DNA of 64,000 nucleotides from Methylocystis sp. MJC1. Lineage in GTDB: Bacteria; Pseudomonadota; Alphaproteobacteria; Rhizobiales; Beijerinckiaceae. The stretch lies in contig NZ_CP107558.1 of assembly GCF_026427715.1 (NCBI RefSeq), positions 1,339,001-1,403,000 on the forward strand, read 5' to 3'. The translations under genes and the position numbers were made by a program. Of the stretch, positions 25,939 through 36,055 are shown piece after piece (position 1 is the first letter of the stretch; each line of letters begins with the position of its first letter). The notes under the pieces are model-generated. The model was given only the letters and a program-made list of their open reading frames with translations. It did not search any database and was not told the DNA's origin.

Positions 25939-26304
25939 GCAGCGGGCCTGTCGGCGGCTTCCCGCGGGCTGGAGGCTTCCGCGCTGTTCGGGTGAACGAA
26001 AAAGCGAGGCGGCTCCGCTGATCAACTAAACCAGCTAATGGTGAAGGGATCGCTAAAAATGTATCGATTTCAATCCGAGATCCGAGGCATGCGAACAACG
26101 ACGAAAGAAGCTAGAATTTTCTCGGTTAAACAAGCGAATGGATGAGGCGTCTTCACGCCAATGACGCAAACAAAAACATGGCGCTACGCTCCGAATGCGA
26201 TCAACGAACTTGAAAGGTTTGCAGGGTAGCTTGCAATTATTCGCTCGAGCCAAGACACACGGAGCGGCTCGACGGATCGGGAAAAACAATTCGGAGCAGG
26301 GAAT

Positions 26305-26469
26305 ATGAACAAGATCTTCGCGCGTTTCGTGAAGGATGAGTCTGGCGCCACCGCGATCGAATACGGCCTGATTGCGTCGCTCATCGGCGTCGTCATCATT
26401 GGCGCAATCACGACCCTCGGCACCAAGCTTTCGGGAACCTTTTCGAAGGTTGCCGGCAACCTCGCCTAA
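26305..26469 (+). CDS. flp: Flp/Fap-type major pilin
   Basis: A 54-residue prepilin. The leader MNKIFARFVKDESG is followed by the Flp signature ATAIEYGLIASLIGVVII. Prepilin peptidase should cut after G14, leaving the conserved glutamate at mature position 5 (E19) next to tyrosine. GGAGCAGGG stands before ATG 26305. It is the first gene of the + strand tad locus and is processed by CpaA, encoded next. Confidence 0.96.
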   Translation: MNKIFARFVKDESGATAIEYGLIASLIGVVIIGAITTLGTKLSGTFSKVAGNLA

Positions 26470-26495
26470 CGACCTCCTTCTCATGGAAGCTTGGG

Positions 26496-26524
26496 GACGG
26501 CCCCGCGACGGGGCCGTCGTCGTT
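26496..26524 (+). terminator. Terminator or attenuator after flp
   Basis: A perfect 9-bp stem, gacggcccc (26496-26504) with ggggccgtc (26510-26518), followed by gtcgttt. Weak T run; it probably lowers read-through from the highly expressed pilin gene into cpaA. Confidence 0.6.
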
Positions 26525-26634
26525 TCGAGCTGTATATTTCCTCCTGCGTGCTTAACGGCAGGTTAATGGTTCAATCATAATTTTGCCCGCGGCGCCTTCA
26601 CACGCCCTCCCTTGCGATTCCAGGCAGGACCTAC

Positions 26635-27141
26635 ATGATCGAGACAGCCGCACTCATCATCTTCCCGACACTGATGATCTTTGCGGCCTTCTCCGACCTT
26701 TTCACCATGACGATCCCGAACCGCGTTTCGCTCATTCTCATCGTCGTCTATTTCGCTCTCGCGGCCTATATCCCGCTTTCCTGGAACACGGTTGCGGTGC
26801 ATGTCTCTTGCGGGCTTGCCGTTCTGGCGCTGACTTTCGTGCTTTTTCAGCGCGGCTGGGTCGGCGGTGGCGACGCCAAGCTCGCGTCGGCGACCGCGCT
26901 CTGGCTCGGATGGGAGAATCTGCTCGACTATGGCCTTATCGCATCCATTGCCGGCGGCGCGCTCACCCTCGTGATCCTAATCATGCGTTGGAACGAGCTG
27001 CCCAACCGCTTGCTCGCCGTAAAATTCATCGCGCGTCTTGCCGAAAAAACGAATGGCGTGCCTTATGGAATCGCGCTGGCGATCGCCGGCCTGCTCATCT
27101 ATCCGCAGACCGCGCTCTGGAGCCGCCTCGGCGGGCTGTAA
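26635..27141 (+). CDS. cpaA: Prepilin peptidase CpaA/TadV
   Basis: A 168-residue A24 family membrane aspartic protease that cleaves Flp prepilin. The two catalytic aspartates are D21 in FSDLFTMTIPN and D80 in VGGGDAKLAS, both in family position. Four or five membrane helices are visible. It lacks the methylase domain of type IV pilus PilD, as usual for TadV. Confidence 0.94.
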   Translation: MIETAALIIFPTLMIFAAFSDLFTMTIPNRVSLILIVVYFALAAYIPLSWNTVAVHVSCGLAVLALTFVLFQRGWVGGGDAKLASATALWLGWENLLDYGLIASIAGGALTLVILIMRWNELPNRLLAVKFIARLAEKTNGVPYGIALAIAGLLIYPQTALWSRLGGL

Positions 27142-27333
27142 TCGTCCACGCTTGATTGGCGTCCGCGCCAACACTCTTACCTCTCTGCAAACAAGTTGCA
27201 TGAGGATTTGCCTCCTCGCAGAGGCTAAACCGCGAAAAATACTAATCTCGTAAGAACTAATTAACCCTAATTTGACTTTTCTGCGCTTGAATTTCAACCA
27301 ACCGCGGTGTGGCGGGGCGTTGGATTCGGCACG

Positions 27334-28140
27334 ATGAATAAAGCACAAATCGTAGTTCTGGCCGTCGCGGTCGCCGCTGGCGGCGCGGCGTTCATGATGA
27401 TGAACGCCTCCAGCCCGCCCTCGTCTCCCGTCGAAGTCGCAGCGCCTCCGCCGCCGGTCAACGTCGATCAAGTGCTCGTCGCCGCCCGCGATCTTCCTTA
27501 CGGGACGGAGATCGCCGACGCCGACACAAATTGGGTCGATTGGCCAACTGCCGCTCTTCCTCCGGGCGCACTGACGAAAAGCGCGGCGCCGAACGCCAAA
27601 GAGGATGTGAAATCCTCTTATGTGCGTATCCCCGTCTCCGCGAATGAGCCTGTGCGCAAGGAGCGCCTGGTCAAGGGCGTTACTGCCGGTCTGATGTCGA
27701 CCATGGTGGCGCCCGGAAAGCGCGCCGTGGCCATCGATGTGACGCTCAACAACACGGCCGGCGGCTTCATCCTTCCCAACGATCGTGTCGACGTCATCCG
27801 CACTTATCGCGACGTAGAGGCCACAAAAGATCTGGGGCATGAGGTCTATGGCTCGGAGGTCGTCCTTTCCAATGTGCGGGTCCTGGCGATGGGCCAGACC
27901 ATCGAGAAAAAAGGCTCGGAGCCCGTTGTAACCGGTTCGACGGCCACTCTGGAACTCGATCCCCATCAGGCCGAGCTCGTCGTGCTCGCTCAGCGCACGG
28001 GCCAGCTCGTCCTTACCCTACGACCAATCACCGACGCGATTGCAAAGGATGCGTCGGCCGAAGCCCCAAACGACGGCTCGGTCGAGGACAGCTTGACGGT
28101 CGTCAAGCATGGCGTCTCAACAAATCTTCGAATGAAGTGA
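27334..28140 (+). CDS. cpaB: Pilus assembly protein CpaB/RcpC
   Basis: A 268-residue protein with an N-terminal membrane helix (IVVLAVAVAAGGAAFMMM), a proline-rich linker, an SAF-like domain (VLVAARDLPYGTEIADADTNWVDWP) and a C-terminal CpaB domain (GKRAVAIDVTLNNTAGGFILPNDRVDVI). CpaB works with the CpaC secretin in the outer part of the Tad machine. ATG 27334 is internal to a GTG-led longer frame. Confidence 0.93.
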   Translation: MNKAQIVVLAVAVAAGGAAFMMMNASSPPSSPVEVAAPPPPVNVDQVLVAARDLPYGTEIADADTNWVDWPTAALPPGALTKSAAPNAKEDVKSSYVRIPVSANEPVRKERLVKGVTAGLMSTMVAPGKRAVAIDVTLNNTAGGFILPNDRVDVIRTYRDVEATKDLGHEVYGSEVVLSNVRVLAMGQTIEKKGSEPVVTGSTATLELDPHQAELVVLAQRTGQLVLTLRPITDAIAKDASAEAPNDGSVEDSLTVVKHGVSTNLRMK

Positions 28141-28193
28141 GCGCCCTCGATGAAAGCCTTGGCCCTGTTCCAACAACTTTTCGCGGAGCGCCC

Positions 28194-29675
28194 ATGAGCC
28201 GTTTGACGCATAATCTGATCGGCGCGGCAATGGCCTCGATTGCGATCATCTCCGGCGCCGGCGCGCCAGCATTGGCGCAGGGGCCGCTTCCAGGCGGAAT
28301 CGAATTGGATAGCGGCGCCACGCTTTCGCGCCGCATCATGATGGGCGTCGGCAAATCCATGATCGTCGATTTGCCGCGCGATGTCTCCGAGGTGATCGTC
28401 GGCAATCCGAAAGTCGCCGACGCGGTCGTTCGCACGCCGCGCAAGATATATTTGATTGGCGGTGAAAACGGCCAAACGACTGTCATCGGGCTGGATGCGA
28501 ACGGGCGGCAGGTGGCCAATCTCGAAATCAGCGTCGGGCGCGACGTTGGAGAATTGATGCCTCTGCTGAAAGCGGCGTTGCCGAAGTCGAACATCATCGC
28601 GCGCACCGTCAACGACGTCATTATTCTCACCGGCAATGTCGGTTCCGCCGGCGAAGCTCAGCGCGCCGTGGATATCGCCAAAGGCTTTGCCTCTCGGGTC
28701 ATGGGTTCGTCGGGCGGGGGAGGCGCAGCTTCGTCTCCCGTGCAGGGCGGCGCCTCGGCGGCCGATGGATATGTCGTCAACGCGATGACCATTCGCGGCG
28801 AAGAGCAGGTGATGCTCAAGGTCACTGTCGCCGAGGTCAACCGAAACGTCATAAAGCAGCTCGGTTTCTCGCCGCAAGCGGGTGGCGATCTGCTGTTGAA
28901 TGGCGGTTGGGGCAAATTCGTGCAGGAAAATCCCTTCGCCGTGAACGGCGGATTGAGCGGCACCGCCCTTACGATCAACGGACCCAACAACACGGCCGCG
29001 ACGCTGAAGGCGTTCGAGCGTTACGGCGTGTCGCGCATCCTCGCCGAACCGACAGTCACGGCAATCTCGGGCGAGCAGGCGAAAATGCTCGTCGGCGGCG
29101 AAATTCCCGTGCCTGGGTCCTGCGGCGCGACGTCGAGCGGCTTCTGCGTGAACCCCGGCATCGTGTTCAAGCCCTATGGCGTGTCGTTGAACTTCATTCC
29201 AGTCGTGCTTTCCGAGGGGCGAATCTCCTTGCGGCTGTCGACCGAAATCACCGAGGTCGACAAGCAGAATTCCTACACTTACGCCAATGTGACCGTTCCC
29301 GGTTTCAAGAGCCGCAAGAATGAAACGACGGTCGAGCTACCATCGGGAGGCTCGATCGCCACTGCGGGGCTGCTCTCGCATTACACTCAGCAAGCGATAA
29401 ACGGCGTTCCGGGTCTTCTCAACCTGCCCATTCTCGGCACGCTATTCCGATCCCGCGACTATCAGCGCAACGAGTCGGAGCTGCTCATCATCGTCACGCC
29501 CTATGCTGCGCGCGCGCTTACCCAGCAGGAGATTTCGAGACCCGATGACGGTTTCGCCGACGCGTCGGACCCGCAGGCCTGGTTGCTGGGGCGCGTTAAC
29601 CGCATTTATTCGACCCGCAGCAATCCGCAAATGATGCAGAACTTCAAGGGTCGCATCGGCTTCATTCACGACTGA
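28194..29675 (+). CDS. cpaC: Tad secretin CpaC
   Basis: A 493-residue type II/III secretin family protein that forms the outer membrane pore for Flp pili. It has a signal peptide ending ALA, the pilus-assembly N-domain (IVDLPRDVSEVIVGNPKVADAVV), a BON-like segment (TVNDVIILTGNVGSAGEAQRAVDIA), then the secretin core with VTAISGEQAKMLVGGEIPVP and LPILGTLFRSRDYQRNESELLIIVTP. ATG 28194 is preferred. Confidence 0.95.
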   Translation: MSRLTHNLIGAAMASIAIISGAGAPALAQGPLPGGIELDSGATLSRRIMMGVGKSMIVDLPRDVSEVIVGNPKVADAVVRTPRKIYLIGGENGQTTVIGLDANGRQVANLEISVGRDVGELMPLLKAALPKSNIIARTVNDVIILTGNVGSAGEAQRAVDIAKGFASRVMGSSGGGGAASSPVQGGASAADGYVVNAMTIRGEEQVMLKVTVAEVNRNVIKQLGFSPQAGGDLLLNGGWGKFVQENPFAVNGGLSGTALTINGPNNTAATLKAFERYGVSRILAEPTVTAISGEQAKMLVGGEIPVPGSCGATSSGFCVNPGIVFKPYGVSLNFIPVVLSEGRISLRLSTEITEVDKQNSYTYANVTVPGFKSRKNETTVELPSGGSIATAGLLSHYTQQAINGVPGLLNLPILGTLFRSRDYQRNESELLIIVTPYAARALTQQEISRPDDGFADASDPQAWLLGRVNRIYSTRSNPQMMQNFKGRIGFIHD

Positions 29676-29694
29676 CGCGCGACGGCCGCGAGGG

Positions 29695-30474
29695 ATGAAA
29701 AATATGTCCATGCAGATGCAGACTGCGAAGGCCCCCGGCGTCTTCGCGCAGAAATCCGGGCCCAGCGCGAGACGCCTCAGCGGGATTTTGGCGGCGCTTC
29801 TTGCGGCGCCTCTCGGCGCCTGTGGGGTTCAGCGGACCTTGCCGCCCCCGGTGACGCCTTACGATCATCATGACCGGCATCCTGTCGTGCTGAGCGACGC
29901 GCCGCAGGTTCTCGATATATTTCCCTCGTCGCTGCACGGTCGGATCGACAATGACACGCAGGGACGCATCAACGAATTCGCAGCGCGTTACAGGCAATTT
30001 GGACACGGTCAGATCACCATGTTGACTCCCGTTGGAAGCCCTGCGGCTGTTGCGAGCGCCGGGGAGGCGAATGCGGTGCGCCGCGCGCTCGCTTTCGCGG
30101 GGCTTGGCGGAAATTTCACCACGGGCACCTACCCGGTCACCGATCCAAAGCTCGCCGCGCCCATCCGTCTCTCTTTTCAATCCTTGAAAGCGAAGGTCGC
30201 TGGTCGTTGCGGCGAATGGCCAAGGGATCTTGCGTCGGGTTCATCTGTGGACGGCTGGGAAAACCAGACCTATTGGAATTTTGGCTGCGCCTCGCAGGCG
30301 ACGCTCTCCGCGCAGATCGCCGATCCACGGGATCTTGCCAATCCGCGCGGCGAAACGCCATCTGATATCGAGCTGCGCATGCGCAACATCAATAAAATGC
30401 GCCGCGGCGAAGAACCAAGCACAATGTGGCGGCTCAAGGCGACCGACATCAGCCAGGTCGGCGGAGGAAGCTAA
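29695..30474 (+). CDS. cpaD: CpaD-type pilus assembly lipoprotein
   Basis: A 259-residue CpaD family protein. The lipobox LGAC follows a hydrophobic stretch (ILAALLAAPLGAC), then YDHHDRHPVVLSDAP, FAARYRQFGHGQ and WENQTYWNFGCASQATLSAQIADPRDLANPR, which is the CpaD hallmark. It sits 19 bp after cpaC and 2 bp before cpaE. Confidence 0.92.
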   Translation: MKNMSMQMQTAKAPGVFAQKSGPSARRLSGILAALLAAPLGACGVQRTLPPPVTPYDHHDRHPVVLSDAPQVLDIFPSSLHGRIDNDTQGRINEFAARYRQFGHGQITMLTPVGSPAAVASAGEANAVRRALAFAGLGGNFTTGTYPVTDPKLAAPIRLSFQSLKAKVAGRCGEWPRDLASGSSVDGWENQTYWNFGCASQATLSAQIADPRDLANPRGETPSDIELRMRNINKMRRGEEPSTMWRLKATDISQVGGGS

Positions 30475-30476
30475 TC

Positions 30477-31736
30477 ATGTCCGACAAGCACAGCGAACGC
30501 GCATATGGCGACGCTGGGACTCAGATCGCGCCGGTGCCGCGGATTTCGATTCAGGGATTCTGCGAATCTCAGGACGTCGCGCAGGTGATCGAAAACGCGG
30601 CGAGCGATCGCCGAATGAGCAAAGCCCATGTGAAGGTTCACATGGGCGGCATCGCCGCCGCCATCGAAGCCTATCGTACCGCCCCGACTCCCAATCTGAT
30701 CGTCCTCGAGACTTTCGCGGATCGGGCGGTGCTGACGGAGCAGCTCGATAGCCTTGCCGAGTTTTGCGACTCGGGAACGAAGGTGATGGTCATCGGCCAT
30801 GAAAACGATATTGCGCTTTATCGTGAGCTGACGGCGCGCGGCGTCAGCGATTATGTCGTGGCGCCGCTCGATGTTCTCACCTTCATCGCTCAGGTGTCGC
30901 ACCTCTATAACGGCCCTCACGCCGAAGTAATTGGGAAACTGATCGCGGTCGTTGGCGTCAAGGGCGGCGTCGGCGCTTCGACAATCTGCCACAACCTTGC
31001 TTGGTCGGTGTCGCGGCAGCTCGAGTGCCAGACCGTCATCGTCGATCTCGATTTGCCATTTGGCACCGCGGGGCTCGATTTTAATCAGGACCCGCCGCAA
31101 GGCATAGCAGACGCCGTGTTCTCGCCGGAGCGGTTGGATACGGCCTTTGTCGATCGCCTTCTGTCGAAATGTAGCGATACGCTCAGCATTCTGGCCGCCC
31201 CGGCTACTGTGGAGCGCCTTTACGATCTCCAGGAGCAGGCCTTCGACGCGACGCTCGATATTCTACGATCGACGACGCCGTGCTCGATCTTGGATGTCCC
31301 ACATCAATGGTCGGGCTGGACGAAGCGCGTGCTGGTCGCGGCGGACGAAGTGGTTCTCGTGGCCTCGCCCGATCTCGCTAATCTGCGAAATGCGAAGACG
31401 CTTATGGATGCGCTTCGCGCCCAGCGCGTAAATGATCCAACCCCTCGGCTCGTGCTCAACATGGTTGGCGTTCCCCGGCGCCCGGAAATCGCCATCGCGG
31501 AATTCGCAAAGGCGATAGAGGTGGAGCCTGTCGGCATCGTTCCATTCGAGCCGAAGCTTTTCGGCACGGCGGCGAATAACGGCCAGATGCTCGCGGAGGT
31601 CGAGGCGGGTTCGAAAATCGTCGAAGCGCTCGATGACATCGCCCGGCAACTGATGGGGCGCGTTGCGGTGCGGCGCGCCAAGAAAACGCTGCTCGCGCCG
31701 CTGCTGGAACATTTCGTGCGCAAGAAGGCGAGCTGA
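30477..31736 (+). CDS. cpaE: Tad localisation ATPase CpaE/TadZ
   Basis: A 419-residue protein with an N-terminal receiver-like domain and a MinD/ParA-like ATPase domain with the deviant Walker A GVKGGVGASTICHN near residue 165. TadZ/CpaE positions the pilus machine at the pole. GGAGGAAG precedes ATG 30477. Confidence 0.92.
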   Translation: MSDKHSERAYGDAGTQIAPVPRISIQGFCESQDVAQVIENAASDRRMSKAHVKVHMGGIAAAIEAYRTAPTPNLIVLETFADRAVLTEQLDSLAEFCDSGTKVMVIGHENDIALYRELTARGVSDYVVAPLDVLTFIAQVSHLYNGPHAEVIGKLIAVVGVKGGVGASTICHNLAWSVSRQLECQTVIVDLDLPFGTAGLDFNQDPPQGIADAVFSPERLDTAFVDRLLSKCSDTLSILAAPATVERLYDLQEQAFDATLDILRSTTPCSILDVPHQWSGWTKRVLVAADEVVLVASPDLANLRNAKTLMDALRAQRVNDPTPRLVLNMVGVPRRPEIAIAEFAKAIEVEPVGIVPFEPKLFGTAANNGQMLAEVEAGSKIVEALDDIARQLMGRVAVRRAKKTLLAPLLEHFVRKKAS

Positions 31737-31780
31737 AGATCTTCCAAAACATCCTAAGCGCGGGCCAAGGATAATCGGCA

Positions 31781-33223
31781 ATGTTCGGAAAGCGTACGAG
31801 TGTCGGCGATATGGCGCAGCGGCCCCGCGGGCCGGCTTCTGCGTCCATGGCCAAGCCGCAACTGCCTTTGCCTGCGGCTCCAAGCTATGAAGCTTCGGTC
31901 CCGGCCCCCGCTCCGGCGCCCGAGCAAAAGAAGTCCGAAGAATATTATCTGACGAAGAGCGTCATCTTCGGCGCGCTGATCGAGGCGATCGATCTGGCGC
32001 AGCTGTCGAAGCTCGACCCGGAGAACGCACGCGAAGAAATCCGAGACATCGTCAACGAAATCGTCGCCATCAAAAATGTCGTGATGTCGATCGCCGAGCA
32101 GGAGGAGCTGCTCGACGACATCTGCAACGATGTTCTGGGATATGGCCCGCTCGAGCCCTTGCTCGCCCGCGACGATATCGCGGACATCATGGTCAATGGC
32201 GCCTTCAGGACCTATATCGAAGTCGGCGGCAAGATCCAGCTGACGAACATACGCTTTCGCGATAATTCGCAGCTGATGAATATCTGCCAGCGTATCGTGT
32301 CCCAGGTTGGCCGCCGTGTCGATGAATCGTCGCCGATTTGCGACGCGCGCCTGCTCGACGGTTCTCGCGTCAACGTCATTGCCCCGCCGCTTGCGATCGA
32401 TGGCCCGGCGCTGACAATTCGTAAGTTCAAGAAGGACAAGCTCACCCTCGACCAGCTGATGCGCTTTGGCGCAATTTCGGCGGAAGGCGGCGAGGTGCTC
32501 AAGATTATCGGCCGGGTTCGCTGCAACGTGCTCATCTCCGGCGGCACAGGCTCGGGCAAGACGACGTTGCTGAACTGTATGACGAATTACATTGACGGCG
32601 ACGAGCGCGTCATCACCTGTGAGGATGCCGCGGAACTGCAACTCCAGCAAGCGCATGTCGTCCGACTTGAAACCCGTCCGCCGAATCTCGAAGGGCAGGG
32701 CGCGGTCACGATGCGCGATCTGGTCAAGAACTGCCTGCGTATGCGCCCCGAGCGCATCATCGTCGGCGAGGTTCGCGGACCGGAAGCGTTCGATCTTTTG
32801 CAAGCGATGAACACCGGTCACGACGGCTCGATGGGCACTCTCCATGCCAATTCGCCACGCGAGGCTCTCGGCCGCCTCGAGTCGATGATCACCATGGGCG
32901 GGTTCTCGCTGCCGGCGAAGACCATCCGGGACATGATCGTCTCGTCTATCGATGTGATTATTCAGGCCGCTCGCTTACGTGACGGCTCGCGTCGCATCAC
33001 ACATATCACCGAAGTGCTCGGCCTCGAAGGCGACGTCGTAACGATGCAAGATCTTTTCGTTTACGAAATCCTCGGTGAAGACGCGAATGGAAAGATCATC
33101 GGCCGACATCGTTCGACAGGCATCGGCCGTCCAAGATTCTGGGAACGCGCGCGGTACTATGGCGAAGACGAACGACTCGCGGCCGCGCTCGACGCCGCGG
33201 AAGTCGACGACCTAGAAAAGTAA
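31781..33223 (+). CDS. cpaF: Tad secretion ATPase CpaF/TadA
   Basis: A 480-residue hexameric type II/IV secretion ATPase. Walker A is [13 protein letters not shown] near residues 252-264, the Asp box is [12 protein letters not shown], Walker B is [30 protein letters not shown] with the His box, and [12 protein letters not shown] follows. It drives Flp pilus assembly. Confidence 0.96.
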   Translation: MFGKRTSVGDMAQRPRGPASASMAKPQLPLPAAPSYEASVPAPAPAPEQKKSEEYYLTKSVIFGALIEAIDLAQLSKLDPENAREEIRDIVNEIVAIKNVVMSIAEQEELLDDICNDVLGYGPLEPLLARDDIADIMVNGAFRTYIEVGGKIQLTNIRFRDNSQLMNICQRIVSQVGRRVDESSPICDARLLDGSRVNVIAPPLAIDGPALTIRKFKKDKLTLDQLMRFGAISAEGGEVLKIIGRVRCNVLISGGTGSGKTTLLNCMTNYIDGDERVITCEDAAELQLQQAHVVRLETRPPNLEGQGAVTMRDLVKNCLRMRPERIIVGEVRGPEAFDLLQAMNTGHDGSMGTLHANSPREALGRLESMITMGGFSLPAKTIRDMIVSSIDVIIQAARLRDGSRRITHITEVLGLEGDVVTMQDLFVYEILGEDANGKIIGRHRSTGIGRPRFWERARYYGEDERLAAALDAAEVDDLEK

Positions 33224-33243
33224 ACTTGCTGAGGGGCGAGGGT

Positions 33244-34218
33244 ATGGATCGGCAGATTATTGTCGTGGCGTTGATTGGGGTCGCCGTCGCGGGCCTGATG
33301 TACGCCTTCGTCTATCCCTATCTCTCGGGAGATATCAAAGCCCAAAAGCGTCAGGCGGCCTTGGTCGGCGGCCCCTCTGACCGTGCAGCCAACACGAGAG
33401 TCGGCGATCCGGCGAAGCGGCGCAAGGCGATCGCGGACAGCTTGAAGGAAGTCGAGGATCGCAACAAGAAGCAGCGGGTCACGCTCGAGCAAAGTATCGC
33501 CCAAGCGGGTTTGACCTGGTCGAAAACGGCTTTTCTTGCCGGGTCGGTTGGGTTTGGGCTGCTTGTTGGATTTCTGGTGTTCGTCGTCAACGGCGACATG
33601 CTCGTCGCATTGGGCGCCGCCGCCGTCGGCATATTCGGATTGCCGAACTGGATGCTCTCATTCTTGCGCAAGCGTCGCATTATGAAGTTCGTGGACGAGT
33701 TTCCGGGGGCGATTGAGGTGATCATCCGCGGCGTCAAGGCGGGTCTGCCGGTAGCAGATTGCTTCCGCATTATTGCGTCGGAGGGTCAGGAGCCGGTTCG
33801 CAGCGAATTCCGACGCATTGTCGAATCTCAAGCGATTGGTCTTTCGCTCGGCGAAGCAGTCGACCGCTTCACCGAGCGCGTTCCTGTGGCCGAAGTGTCG
33901 TTCTTTTCTATCGTGATCAACATTCAGCAGAAGTCGGGCGGCAATCTTTCGGAGACGCTGTCAAATCTGTCCGGTGTCCTTCGTGATCGCAAGAAGATGA
34001 AGGGAAAGGTGCAGGCGATGTCGTCCGAAGCAAAGGCTTCCGCAGGCATCATCGGCAGCCTGCCTTTCCTCGTCGGCGGAGCGGTGTTTTTTACGACGCC
34101 GTCCTACATGATGATCCTGTTCACAACTACGATCGGCAAAATCATCATTGGAGTATGTCTTTTGTGGATGGCTATGGGCGTGTTCATCATGCGTAAGATG
34201 ATCAATTTCGATATGTGA
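33244..34218 (+). CDS. tadB: Tad inner membrane protein TadB
   Basis: A 324-residue GspF-like protein with a T2SSF domain in the C-terminal half (FVDEFPGAIEVIIRGVKAGLPV, FFSIVINIQQKSGGNLSETLSNLSGVLRDRKKMKGKV). Membrane helices lie at the N-terminus, around 110-150 and near the C-terminus. ATG 33244 follows GAGGGGCGAGGG. It pairs with TadC to form the platform. Confidence 0.94.
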   Translation: MDRQIIVVALIGVAVAGLMYAFVYPYLSGDIKAQKRQAALVGGPSDRAANTRVGDPAKRRKAIADSLKEVEDRNKKQRVTLEQSIAQAGLTWSKTAFLAGSVGFGLLVGFLVFVVNGDMLVALGAAAVGIFGLPNWMLSFLRKRRIMKFVDEFPGAIEVIIRGVKAGLPVADCFRIIASEGQEPVRSEFRRIVESQAIGLSLGEAVDRFTERVPVAEVSFFSIVINIQQKSGGNLSETLSNLSGVLRDRKKMKGKVQAMSSEAKASAGIIGSLPFLVGGAVFFTTPSYMMILFTTTIGKIIIGVCLLWMAMGVFIMRKMINFDM

Positions 34219-34246
34219 AAAAAGATAGTAATGCGAGGGCGGCGAG

Positions 34247-35224
34247 ATGGACGGGATTGTAGAGAAGATCACAAACACGCATTTCCTCGTCAGCGCGCTG
34301 ACGGCGATTGCGGTGATCGCGACCATCATAACGCTGGCCATGCCGCTGCTGAGCGACGACTCGCTCGCCAAGCGTATGAAAAGCGTCTCCAGCGAGCGTG
34401 AGAGAATCCGTCAGCGCGAACGCGCGGCCGCAAAGAGCCAGCAGCAGATCAAGGGCCTTCGCCACGAGTCGAAGACCTATATGAAGAATGTTGTCGATAG
34501 ATTTTCCCTATCGAAATGGCTGAATACGGAGGACGCGAAAATGAAGCTCGCGTCTGCGGGCTTTCGCGGGCCGCAGGCGGAGATTGCGTTTTTGTTCTTT
34601 CGGCTCGTGACTCCGATCGGTTTTTTCCTTGGGGCGCTTTTTTGGGTTCTTGTCCTCAGCGACCCCGAGACGGGTATGCTTTTCAAGGTCGGCGTCGTGC
34701 TCGCGGCGACCTATCTCGGCATCAAGGCGCCGGAGCTGTTCATCAGCAATACGATCGCCCACCGTCAGCAATCGATGCAAAAGGCCTTTCCGGATGCGCT
34801 CGACCTGATGCTGATCTGCGTCGAATCCGGCATGTCGATCGAGCACGCTTTTCGCAAGGTCGGCCAGGAGATCGGCGCGCAATCGCTTCCGCTCGCTGAG
34901 GAGTTCGCGCTCGCGACGGCTGAGCTTTCCTATCTTCCCGACCGGCGCACGGCCTACACCAATCTTGCGGCGCGCACGGGTCTTGACGGCGTGAAGCAGA
35001 TCTCCACTGTTCTGATCCAAGCCGAGAAATATGGCACGCCCCTCGGTCAAGCGCTGCGCATCACGGCGCAGGAAAGCCGCGACCATCGCCTGATGGAGGC
35101 GGAAAAGAAAGCCGCAGCCTTGCCGCCGAAATTGACCGTGCCGATGATCATCTTCTTTCTGCCGGTGCTGATGGTTGTCGTGCTGGCGCCCGCGGCGATT
35201 CAAGTCATGCAGACGTCCGGCTGA
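34247..35224 (+). CDS. tadC: Tad inner membrane protein TadC
   Basis: A 325-residue T2SSF domain protein: an N-terminal helix, a charged cytoplasmic stretch, two central helices and the core FPDALDLMLICVESGMSIEHAFRKVGQEIG, TNLAARTGLDGVKQISTVLIQAEKYGTPLGQALRITAQESRDHR. The C-terminal helix is IIFFLPVLMVVVLAPAAI. It is the last tad gene; cobS begins 6 bp further on. Confidence 0.94.
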   Translation: MDGIVEKITNTHFLVSALTAIAVIATIITLAMPLLSDDSLAKRMKSVSSERERIRQRERAAAKSQQQIKGLRHESKTYMKNVVDRFSLSKWLNTEDAKMKLASAGFRGPQAEIAFLFFRLVTPIGFFLGALFWVLVLSDPETGMLFKVGVVLAATYLGIKAPELFISNTIAHRQQSMQKAFPDALDLMLICVESGMSIEHAFRKVGQEIGAQSLPLAEEFALATAELSYLPDRRTAYTNLAARTGLDGVKQISTVLIQAEKYGTPLGQALRITAQESRDHRLMEAEKKAAALPPKLTVPMIIFFLPVLMVVVLAPAAIQVMQTSG

Positions 35225-35230
35225 CGCTTC

Positions 35231-36052
35231 ATGGACGAGGCGCTCGACAAAAAGCGGCGCCTCGTTCATGAAGCGCGCATGGCCTCGACCTTTGTCCGTG
35301 ATATTCGCGCTTGTCTGCGGTTTTATTCACGTCTTCCGGTTCCCCTGGGAGACGACGGCCACGCAATGCCTGATTTCGCGCGCGTGAGCTGGGCTGCGCC
35401 TTTTGCGGGGGGCGTTATCGGGGCTATCGGCGCCGGCGTGGTCTTGATAGGCGTATTCCTGCATCTGCCGAGCCTTGTCGTTGCGGCCTGTGCAGTGGGC
35501 GCGCTGACCTTGGCGACGGGTGGGTTGCATGAAGACGGTCTTGCTGATCTCGCGGATGGATTCGGTGGAGGCGCGACGCGCGAACAGAAACTCGCCATCA
35601 TGCGCGACAGCCGGCTGGGCGCCTATGGCGCGCTCGCGCTCTGCTTATCGCTGCTGCTGCGTGTTGTGGCGGTAGCGGCGACGCTCGACCGAAGCGCGCT
35701 CTTGGCGGCTTTTGCCATAGTCTCGGCGTCGGCGCTCTCCCGGGCGGTGGGGCTTATCCCGATGATCGCGCTTTTACCCGCGCGGATCGACGGCGCCGGC
35801 GCCTCGGCTCCGACGCCTTCGTCCTCGGCCATGCGGCGGGCTCTTTTAATCGGAAGCATCATCGCGCTGGCGCCCTGGCTTTTCGGCGCCACTTTGGCCC
35901 AGACTGTCGTCGCGCAGATAGCGGCGATGACGGCGACGCTTGCTGTAACCAAATTGGCCCAGCGACAGATTGGCGGCTATACGGGCGACGTGCTCGGCGC
36001 ATCGCAGCAGGCTGCCGAGATTGCTCTGGTCGTGGCTATTTCAGCGGCATAA
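35231..36052 (+). CDS. cobS: Adenosylcobinamide-GDP ribazoletransferase
   Basis: A 273-residue integral membrane CobS, which joins adenosylcobinamide-GDP and alpha-ribazole in the last steps of cobalamin synthesis. The signature [18 protein letters not shown] is at residues 97-114, with [10 protein letters not shown] near 31-40 and RDSRLGAYG after it. It is only 6 bp after tadC, which suggests read-through from the pilus operon. No other cobalamin gene is in the window, and I saw no cobalamin riboswitch. Confidence 0.94.
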   Translation: MDEALDKKRRLVHEARMASTFVRDIRACLRFYSRLPVPLGDDGHAMPDFARVSWAAPFAGGVIGAIGAGVVLIGVFLHLPSLVVAACAVGALTLATGGLHEDGLADLADGFGGGATREQKLAIMRDSRLGAYGALALCLSLLLRVVAVAATLDRSALLAAFAIVSASALSRAVGLIPMIALLPARIDGAGASAPTPSSSAMRRALLIGSIIALAPWLFGATLAQTVVAQIAAMTATLAVTKLAQRQIGGYTGDVLGASQQAAEIALVVAISAA

Positions 36053-36055
36053 GCG

